Shown here piece by piece: positions 1-4,946 of a DNA stretch of 5,706 nucleotides. The stretch is from Methanosarcina sp. UBA402 (lineage in GTDB: Archaea; Halobacteriota; Methanosarcinia; Methanosarcinales; Methanosarcinaceae). The first letter of the stretch is position 1; each line of letters opens with the position of its first letter. The notes below the pieces were generated by a model. That model had not been told where the DNA came from and searched no databases. It worked only from the letters and a program-made list of their open reading frames with translations. The translations under genes were made by a program, and so were the position numbers. The stretch lies in contig DADO01000138.1 in NCBI GenBank assembly GCA_002509325.1, forward strand, positions 594-6,299, in the 5' to 3' direction.

Positions 1-30
1 CTACCTAATGTTTATTCCTATCTATTTCTA

Positions 31-37
31 GAGTGAT
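31..37 (+). promoter_or_regulatory. Ribosome binding site deciding the start of the amidotransferase gene
   Basis: GAGTGAT lies 4 bases before the ATG at 42 and resembles the archaeal Shine-Dalgarno consensus GGAGGTGAT with a G missing. It overlaps the alternative GTG at 33, which therefore could not be served by it. The same GAGTGAT core precedes the fourth gene of the operon. Confidence 0.6.
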
Positions 38-41
38 TAAA

Positions 42-1094
42 ATGTGTGGAATAATAGGCTTTATAGACCGAACTAAGTCAAGAATAGACGGGTCGAGCAT
101 AAAAGCCGCCCTGAGTCTCATGAACGAAAGAGGCAGTGGATATGGGGCAGGTTATGCTGCGTACGGGATATATCCCGAGTATGCAGACTATTATGCTCTT
201 CATGTCTTCTTTGACAACCTGGCAAAACCAAAAAAGAAGGTTGATGAAATCCTTCAACAGTGGGGAGAGATCGTTCATCAGGAAGAGATTCCAACTACTC
301 CACAGCCTAATATGCAAAAAGTGCACATTTCCTGGAGATACTTCTTCAAGCCCTCAGAGGAGCTGATGGCAGGGAGAATGACCTCTGAAGATGATGTTGT
401 TACTTATATAGTCATGGAAGTAAACAGCAATGTAAAAGGAGCTACCATCTTTTCCTCGGGAAAGAATATGGGGGTTTTCAAAGCTTCAGGCTGGGCCGAA
501 GAAGTTGCAGACTTCTACAGGATTCAAGATTATAAGGGATACATATGGCTTGCTCACAACCGTTATCCTACAAATTCCCCGGGCTGGTGGGGAGGGGCTC
601 ATCCCTTCAACCTGCTTAACTGGTCCGTAGTGCATAACGGAGAAATCACCTCATACGGCACAAACAAGCGTTATGTCGAAGAATACGGATATAAGTGCAC
701 CCTTTTTACAGACACCGAAGTAGTAGCTTATCTATTTGACCTGCTTGGAAGGCAGCATGAACTTTCTCATGAAATGATTGTTCGGGCCCTTGCTCCGCCT
801 TTCTGGGAGGATATAGACCAGATGCCCCCAAAAGAAGCAGAACTGAACAAGGCAATCCGCCTTACATATGGGCCAGCCCTCATGAACGGGCCCTTTGCAA
901 TCGTAGTCGGGACAGATGACGGCATTGTCTGCTTTACGGACAGGATTAAACTGCGTCCCCTAGTAGTTGGAGAAAACGGAAACCGACTCTATATCTCCAG
1001 CGAAGAAGCTGCAGTAAGAATTCTTGACCCCGAAGTTAAGAATATACACACTCCCAGGGCAGGAGAACCAATTATAGCGAGGTTTATTGAATGA
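42..1094 (+). CDS. Glutamate synthase, glutamine amidotransferase (class II) subunit
   Basis: Seen: a 350-residue protein beginning M-C-G-I-I-G. Class II amidotransferases use an N-terminal cysteine exposed after methionine removal, so the start is the ATG at 42 and not the in-frame GTG at 33, which would bury the cysteine at residue 5. Other class II marks are AHNRYPTN (Arg174), HNGEI (198-202) and TDTEVV (from Asp224). Residues about 25-150 form a large insert before the Arg motif. Known for the family: it hydrolyses glutamine to glutamate and passes ammonia to a synthase site. Here that site is on the next gene's product, so ammonia must cross a subunit interface (inference). The 3' end overlaps the next start codon by 4 bases (ATGA), suggesting translational coupling. 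The order of the following genes makes glutamate synthase far likelier than PurF, GlmS or AsnB. The fold call is very sure. Confidence 0.93.
   Translation: MCGIIGFIDRTKSRIDGSSIKAALSLMNERGSGYGAGYAAYGIYPEYADYYALHVFFDNLAKPKKKVDEILQQWGEIVHQEEIPTTPQPNMQKVHISWRYFFKPSEELMAGRMTSEDDVVTYIVMEVNSNVKGATIFSSGKNMGVFKASGWAEEVADFYRIQDYKGYIWLAHNRYPTNSPGWWGGAHPFNLLNWSVVHNGEITSYGTNKRYVEEYGYKCTLFTDTEVVAYLFDLLGRQHELSHEMIVRALAPPFWEDIDQMPPKEAELNKAIRLTYGPALMNGPFAIVVGTDDGIVCFTDRIKLRPLVVGENGNRLYISSEEAAVRILDPEVKNIHTPRAGEPIIARFIE
1079..1083 (+). promoter_or_regulatory. Ribosome binding site of the FMN subunit gene, inside the preceding gene
   Basis: GAGGT lies 7 bases before the ATG at 1091, within the last codons of the amidotransferase gene. 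It supports the 1091 start and the ATGA overlap, so this subunit can be translated by reinitiation or independently. Confidence 0.5.
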
Positions 1095-2602
1095 CTCTCG
1101 GAAGTGTACCCTCGAAATTTAAGGTCAGCATTGATCGCGACCAATGTATGGACTGTGGACGCTGTATTGAGAACTGTTCCTACGGCGTATATAGAAGAGA
1201 AGGCGATAAAATCCTGATAGAATCCAGGAAATGTACAGCCTGTCTCCGCTGTGTTTCCATGTGCCCAAGGGACGCTATCACGCTTACTGAAAAACCCGTG
1301 GATTATCGCAGCCACCCCATCTGGACCAGAGAGGTCAGAGAAGATATTATTAAACAGGCCCGCACCGGAAAAATAATCCTTTCAGGAATGGGAAACGTCA
1401 GGGATTTGCCAATTATATATGACCGTCTTCTCCTTGACGCCTGCCAGGTTACAACTCCAAGCATTGACCCTCTGAGAGAACCAATGGAGCTCAGGACTTA
1501 CCTGGGAAAGAAGCCGTCCAAACTCAAATTCAGGAAGACCGAGAGCGGAGACGTAGAACTGGAAACGAAACTCGCTCCAAACCTCAAACTTGATACCCCT
1601 ATCATGATCGGACATATGAGCTTCGGAGCTATCAGCCTGAACTCCCAGCTCAGCATGGCAAAAGCAGTCACCGAAGCCGGAACTTATATGGGAACTGGAG
1701 AAGGAGGGCTGCACAGGGATCTCTACCCATACCAGGACCATATGATTGTCCAGGTCGCTTCAGGCCGTTTCGGTGTGGACATTGATTACCTTGAAAGAGG
1801 CGCTGCCATTGAGATCAAGATTGGCCAGGGTGCAAAACCCGGTATAGGAGGGCACCTGCCAGGAGAAAAGGTAAACGAGGAAGTCTCAAGAACCCGTATG
1901 ATTCCATATGGCAGTGACGCAATCAGCCCTGCTCCCCACCATGATATTTACAGTATTGAAGATCTTGTCCAGCTCATTCGAAGCCTCAAAGAAGCAACCG
2001 AATGGAAAAAACCCATCTTCGTAAAAGTTGCAGCTGTACATGACATAGGCGCAATTGCTGCAGGCATTTCCCGCTCTTCTGCAGATGCAGTGGTCATTGA
2101 CGGGTTCCGCGGCGGGACCGGAGCAGCCCCCAAGGTTTTCAGGGACCATGTGGGAATACCAATTGAAGTTGCAATCTCAAAAGTTGACCAGACACTCAGG
2201 GAACAGGGTGTAAGAAACGAGATCTCGGTTATTGCAAGCGGCGGAATAAGGAGCAGTGCCGACCTTGCCAAGTCAATCGCTCTTGGGGCGGATGCAGTCT
2301 ACATAGGAACTGCAGCTCTGGTAGCTCTGGGCTGCAGGGTCTGCGGCAATTGTTACAGAAACCTTTGCCCCTGGGGCATTGCTACCCAGCGCCCAGACCT
2401 TGTGAGCAGGCTTGACCCTGAAGCTGGAGCAGCACAGGTTTCAAACCTTATACATGGCTGGACCATGGAACTCGGAGAACTTATGGGTGCAGCAGGCATC
2501 AACAGTATAGAAAGCCTGCGTGGAAATAGGAACCGCCTGCGCGGATATATGCTGGATGAAGGAACGCTTAAAGTCCTGGACGTACTGCCAGCGGGGGCCT
2601 GA
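1091..2602 (+). CDS. gltB: Glutamate synthase, ferredoxin-FMN catalytic subunit (archaeal type)
   Basis: Seen: 503 residues. The N-terminus is a two-[4Fe-4S] ferredoxin module with Cys19/22/25/29 and Cys48/51/54/58 (CMDCGRC, CTACLRC). A short linker leads to the FMN-binding TIM-barrel domain of glutamate synthase: GHMSFGAIS, GEGGLHRD, KIGQGAKPGIGGHLPG (243-258), SPAPHHDIYS, DGFRGGTGAAP (337-347) and SGGIRSSADLAKSIALGAD. A cluster motif follows at Cys415/418/421/426 (GCRVCGNCYRNLCPWG). Known for the family: this domain converts 2-oxoglutarate plus ammonia to glutamate by reducing the imine with FMNH2. The ferredoxin module replaces the electron-entry role of GltD in bacterial enzymes (inference). 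Bacterial enzymes use three cysteines (C-x5-C-x4-C) for a [3Fe-4S] cluster; all three are here, plus an extra Cys418. Expected to be cytoplasmic and in complex with the flanking gene products. The symbol covers the FMN domain only; databases also apply it to the whole enzyme. Confidence 0.95.
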   Translation: MTLGSVPSKFKVSIDRDQCMDCGRCIENCSYGVYRREGDKILIESRKCTACLRCVSMCPRDAITLTEKPVDYRSHPIWTREVREDIIKQARTGKIILSGMGNVRDLPIIYDRLLLDACQVTTPSIDPLREPMELRTYLGKKPSKLKFRKTESGDVELETKLAPNLKLDTPIMIGHMSFGAISLNSQLSMAKAVTEAGTYMGTGEGGLHRDLYPYQDHMIVQVASGRFGVDIDYLERGAAIEIKIGQGAKPGIGGHLPGEKVNEEVSRTRMIPYGSDAISPAPHHDIYSIEDLVQLIRSLKEATEWKKPIFVKVAAVHDIGAIAAGISRSSADAVVIDGFRGGTGAAPKVFRDHVGIPIEVAISKVDQTLREQGVRNEISVIASGGIRSSADLAKSIALGADAVYIGTAALVALGCRVCGNCYRNLCPWGIATQRPDLVSRLDPEAGAAQVSNLIHGWTMELGELMGAAGINSIESLRGNRNRLRGYMLDEGTLKVLDVLPAGA

Positions 2603-2604
2603 AC

Positions 2605-3348
2605 ATGAAGTCAGTAAGAATTGATGCCAGAGGTATGCACTACACCCCTTTAAACCAGAAGATAAGAGCGGCTGTTGCAGACGGGGTAGAAGAGATTATC
2701 CTTGATAACGTGCTCGGACAGCGCTTTATAGGAGACGGATTAAGAGGAAATGTCCGCATTATAATCAACGGAGTTCCCGGAGGAGACCTGGGGATGTTCA
2801 TGAGCGGCCCCACCTGTATAGTAAACGGGAACGCCGAACACGCCCCTGGAAACACCATGAACAAAGGAATGCTCGTTATCCACGGGAGCGCAGGGGATGC
2901 AGTCGCCCACAGCATGAGGGGCGGCAAAGTCTTTATAAAGAATAACATAGGCTACCGCGGCGGCATCCATATGAAACAGTATGACGCAGATGCCAGGCCC
3001 ACACTTGTCATAGGCGGGACAGCCCACTCCTTCCTCGGAGAATATATGGCTGGAGGCCTTGTACTTGTACTCGGGATCGGAAAAGAAAAAGCCATGACTG
3101 ACAGGGGAATAGGCAGCGGAATCCACGGCGGTGAAATCATAATCCGCGGGGACGTGGACGAACACCTGCTCGGGGTAGGAGCCAAGAAATTCAAGTTTAC
3201 GGAGGCCGACCTGGAACGCATTGCCCCGATCATAAAGAGCTTCTGTGAGCAGTTCGGGTATGACCCTGCAGAGTTCCTGGACACAAATTACACAAAGATC
3301 GGACCTGCAAGCAGCCGGCCTTTTGCAGGCAAATACGTCTGGGAGTGA
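2605..3348 (+). CDS. Glutamate synthase GXGXG (beta-helix) subunit
   Basis: Seen: 247 residues with repeated glycine-rich turns separated by short beta strands. Examples are GVPGGDLGMFMSG (56-68), GNAEHAPGNTMNKG (75-88), GSAGDAVAHSMRGG (94-107), GGTAHSFLGEYMAGG (137-151) and GIGSGIHGG (168-176), with strands such as VRIIING, MLVIHG, TLVIGG and EIIIRG. This is the pattern of the C-terminal right-handed beta helix of bacterial GltB, found in archaea as a separate protein. It is also related to subunit C of formylmethanofuran dehydrogenase (FwdC/FmdC). The position 2 bases after the FMN subunit makes the glutamate synthase assignment much stronger. Known role: structural, holding the amidotransferase and synthase domains together; no catalytic residues are expected. 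The C-terminal tail (about 195-247) is not glycine-repeated and may be a docking segment (inference). A weak GGGGG at 2593-2597 is the only ribosome binding candidate. Confidence 0.92.
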   Translation: MKSVRIDARGMHYTPLNQKIRAAVADGVEEIILDNVLGQRFIGDGLRGNVRIIINGVPGGDLGMFMSGPTCIVNGNAEHAPGNTMNKGMLVIHGSAGDAVAHSMRGGKVFIKNNIGYRGGIHMKQYDADARPTLVIGGTAHSFLGEYMAGGLVLVLGIGKEKAMTDRGIGSGIHGGEIIIRGDVDEHLLGVGAKKFKFTEADLERIAPIIKSFCEQFGYDPAEFLDTNYTKIGPASSRPFAGKYVWE

Positions 3349-3349
3349 T
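3342..3349 (+). promoter_or_regulatory. Ribosome binding site of the FrhB-family gene, overlapping the previous stop
   Basis: GGAGTGAT spans the last codon and TGA stop of the GXGXG gene and ends 5 bases before the ATG at 3355. It matches GGAGGTGAT with one G missing, as at the operon's first gene, and fixes the 3355 start. Confidence 0.6.
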
Positions 3350-3354
3350 CAGAA

Positions 3355-4389
3355 ATGGCAGAAAAGAAACCAATCAGTAAAAGTTACATTGACCTGAAAT
3401 CAAAAGTCTGGGACACAGGACTCTGCTCAGGCTGCGGAGCCTGCATTGCAGTCTGCCCTGCTGACGCCCTGTACTTCGAGACCGGGGGCGATTCCACACA
3501 TCCGATGAGCAACAACTACTGTAAAGCCGCTGTTGATGATGTGCCCTGCGGTGCCTGCTACGAGGTCTGCCCAAGACTTGATGAACAGCCTTCAAGTCTG
3601 CTTGGAGACTACCTTGAAATCACTGCCGGAAAAGCCGAGTTCGAAATTCCGAGAAAACAGAGTGGGGGAGCAGTTACTGCGATCCTTACAAACGCCCTGG
3701 ACACCGGCCTTGTAGATGCCGTGGTTACAGTCACCGAAGACCCCTGGACCCTCAAACCGCACTCCATGGTAATTACCAAAAGTGAAGCCCTTATCAGCCA
3801 GGCAGGAAGCCGTTACAACTGGTGGGTCCCTCTTGTTTCTTCCCTTAAGGAAGCAGTTGTAAACAAGAAGTACAGGAACATTGCAGTTGTCGGAGTCCCC
3901 TGTGTAGTCCAGGCAGTCCGCAAGATGCTTGATACAGACCACCAGCTTGTGCAGCCATACAAGAAGTCCATCCGCTTCGTCTTAGGGCTTTTCTGCACGG
4001 AAAGCTTTGACTACGAAAAACTTATCGCAGGCAAGCTAAAAAGCGAATACGCTCTCGAACCCATGAAAGTTTGCCGCATTGATGTTAAGGGCAAGCTAGA
4101 AATCACCCTCAATGACGGAACGCAGTATGTAATCCCCCTTACCGAACTTGAGGATACTATCCGTCCGGGCTGTAGTATCTGTACGGACTTTACCGCTCTC
4201 AAAGCTGACATCTCAGCTGGCTCGGTAGGAAGCCCTGATGGTTATACCACTCTTGTTGTCCGCACTCTTGTAGGACAGCACCTTCTTGAAAGCGCAGTTG
4301 CCAACAAGAAATTAAGCATCGACGGTGAGGTCAGCCTCGGCATAATTGAAAAACTTGCAAAGAAAAAACTTGCAAGAAAACCGGAATAA
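3355..4389 (+). CDS. FrhB/FdhB-family coenzyme F420 oxidoreductase, likely electron-input subunit of glutamate synthase
   Basis: Seen: 344 residues. An N-terminal ferredoxin-like part has Cys24/27/30/34 (CSGCGACIAVCP) and a second, unusually spaced set Cys56, 65, 68, 72 (PCGACYEVCP). The FrhB core follows: KQSGGAVTAIL (near 102-112), AGSRYNWW, VVGVPCVVQAVRKM (Cys183), LGLFCTESFDY (Cys214) and RPGCSICTDFTALKADIS (Cys273, Cys276). Known for the family: FrhB, FdhB, FpoF and Fsr proteins bind F420 and usually FAD, and move electrons between F420H2 and Fe-S clusters; the four core cysteines probably bind a [4Fe-4S] cluster. The gene follows a complete glutamate synthase by 6 bases and no GltD is present, so the likely job is feeding F420H2 electrons to the FMN subunit (inference). 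It could instead be an F420:ferredoxin reductase of another pathway, but co-transcription argues against that. FpoF or FrhB proper are less likely, as no Fpo or Frh partners are here. Confidence 0.88.
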   Translation: MAEKKPISKSYIDLKSKVWDTGLCSGCGACIAVCPADALYFETGGDSTHPMSNNYCKAAVDDVPCGACYEVCPRLDEQPSSLLGDYLEITAGKAEFEIPRKQSGGAVTAILTNALDTGLVDAVVTVTEDPWTLKPHSMVITKSEALISQAGSRYNWWVPLVSSLKEAVVNKKYRNIAVVGVPCVVQAVRKMLDTDHQLVQPYKKSIRFVLGLFCTESFDYEKLIAGKLKSEYALEPMKVCRIDVKGKLEITLNDGTQYVIPLTELEDTIRPGCSICTDFTALKADISAGSVGSPDGYTTLVVRTLVGQHLLESAVANKKLSIDGEVSLGIIEKLAKKKLARKPE

Positions 4390-4405
4390 GTCCGATAGGA
4401 ATTTA

Positions 4406-4443
4406 AAGGATGAAACCCAAGTTTCATCTTTATGTGTTTTTTT
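4406..4443 (+). terminator. Hairpin and T-run at the end of the glutamate synthase operon
   Basis: GATGAAAC (4409-4416), loop CCAA, GTTTCATC (4421-4428) is a perfect 8-bp stem. It extends outward by a G-T and two A-T pairs (4406-4408 with 4429-4431). A run of seven T follows at 4437-4443. It lies 17 bases after the stop of the FrhB-family gene. Archaeal termination depends mostly on T-runs; the hairpin may also protect the mRNA 3' end. Confidence 0.7.
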
Positions 4444-4453
4444 GTTAAGTGTG

Positions 4454-4476
4454 GTTGAGGACTATTTAGTCCCAAC
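4454..4476. repeat. Second inverted repeat between the convergent gene sets
   Basis: GTTG-A-GGACTA, TT, TAGTCC-CAAC: ten base pairs with one bulged A at 4458. The 2-base loop probably opens to ATTT. It sits 11 bases after the T-run of the operon terminator and overlaps the 3' end of the decayed - strand gene. No T-run follows on either strand, so a terminator role is unproven; a back-up or bidirectional 3'-end structure is possible. Confidence 0.45.
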
Positions 4477-4744
4477 TTATCAAATATTCTCCTGGACATG
4501 AATTTAACTCTGCGTTATTTTATTCGGAGTCACTAATCAGCAGAGTAATAACATATCCAATTTTATTGCTTTTTTGACGTAGGGATATTTCTCGATATTT
4601 GCTAAACTGAATTCAACGTATTTCTCTGGCGGATCTGAAGTTTATTTGCATTACACCAGGTTGATGAATCATTAAGAAAAAAATCAGATCTATTGTTAAA
4701 ATTACAAAAGAAAAGTAAATTAAAAATTTTATAATCATTTTCAT
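4466..4744 (-). pseudogene. Decayed or frameshifted small membrane-anchored protein gene
   Basis: Not recognised as a named family. Starting from the ATG at 4744, the first 43 codons open with a hydrophobic segment (MIIKFLIYFSFVILTIDLI) followed by QPGVMQINF and a TGA at 4615-4613. Moving one base (+1) near 4636 gives a clearly protein-like stretch, DPPEKYVEF then SLANIEKYPYVKKAI, down to about 4564. Returning to the first frame near 4560 gives IGYVITLLISDSE, one in-frame TAA at 4522-4520, then NNAELNSCPGEYLISWD and TAA at 4468-4466. Two opposite one-base changes plus one stop would restore a protein of about 92 residues: a membrane anchor and a small soluble domain. The alternatives are a chance resemblance, sequencing errors, or two separate small proteins. 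No convincing ribosome binding site is seen before 4744. The gene lies 51 bases downstream of the small membrane protein gene, same strand. Confidence 0.48.
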
Positions 4745-4795
4745 TTAAATATTCTTTTCACATACATTATGAAAGTAAATGTAGCACAGCCGGCA

Positions 4796-4930
4796 TCATT
4801 TTTCGGAAATTACATCATAAATCTTTTTTAACATCAATGCAATATAGATAAGCAAAATAATATTAAGGGTTGGGAATACAAACGATATGATCTCTTTAAA
4901 AATGTAAAGAAATGAAGTAGATGAAATCAT
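4796..4930 (-). CDS. Small single-span membrane protein, 44 residues, unknown function
   Basis: Not recognised. It runs from ATG at 4930-4928 to TGA at 4798-4796. The sequence begins MISSTSFLYIFKEI and has one long hydrophobic stretch, about residues 14-34 (IISFVFPTLNIILLIYIALM), ended by LKK and a polar tail KIYDVISEK. Positive residues just after the span and a charged C-terminus fit a one-pass membrane protein. Support for translation: AAGGAG lies 10 bases upstream, and the gene starts only 16 bases after the stop of the secreted protein gene on the same strand, so the two are probably co-transcribed. It may anchor or assist the secreted protein (inference from position alone). Short AT-rich frames can encode hydrophobic peptides by chance, which limits confidence. 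Confidence 0.55.
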   Translation of the reverse strand: MISSTSFLYIFKEIISFVFPTLNIILLIYIALMLKKIYDVISEK

Positions 4931-4940
4931 TTACTCACTT

Positions 4941-4946
4941 CTCCTT
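4941..4946 (-). promoter_or_regulatory. Ribosome binding site of the 44-residue membrane protein
   Basis: AAGGAG on the - strand starts directly after the TAA stop of the secreted protein gene and is 10 bases from the ATG at 4930. GTGAG closer to the ATG could add pairing. The site is the main support for calling this very short gene. Confidence 0.5.

Noticed and set aside
1..41. Promoter of the glutamate synthase operon.
   Set aside because: Only 41 bases are available and no convincing BRE/TATA pair with a suitable start site is visible; the promoter probably lies upstream of the window.
1382..3942. Long open frames on the - strand opposite the glutamate synthase genes (for example 1382-1741, 2740-3165 and 3592-3942).
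   Set aside because: They lie antisense to genes with strong family motifs. Their translations show no recognisable domains, and such frames are common opposite GC-richer genes.
4507..4552. ACTCTGC+GTTATT followed by GCAGAGT+AATAAC: two inverted repeats with swapped order, suggesting a pseudoknot or RNA switch.
   Set aside because: The two stems abut with no linkers on either side, so both could hardly form together. The arms are 6-7 bases in AT-rich DNA and fall inside the hidden gene remnant.
4584..4600. Direct repeat GATATTT-CTC-GATATTT.
   Set aside because: Two copies only, 7 bases, AT-rich, and explained by codons in the gene remnant on the other strand.
4676..4684. Run of seven T on the - strand reading T-TTT-TTC, a possible -1 slippery site in the hidden gene.
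   Set aside because: A -1 shift here leads into a poor frame ending at TAG, not into the protein-like +1 frame; the unshifted reading through the run looks better.
4769..4831. A 20-codon + strand frame (starting MKVNVAQPASFFGNY) preceded by a TATA-like TTTAAATATT, possibly a transposase N-terminal remnant.
   Set aside because: It is very short, has no ribosome binding site or terminal repeats, and its 3' part overlaps the better-supported - strand small gene at 4796-4930.
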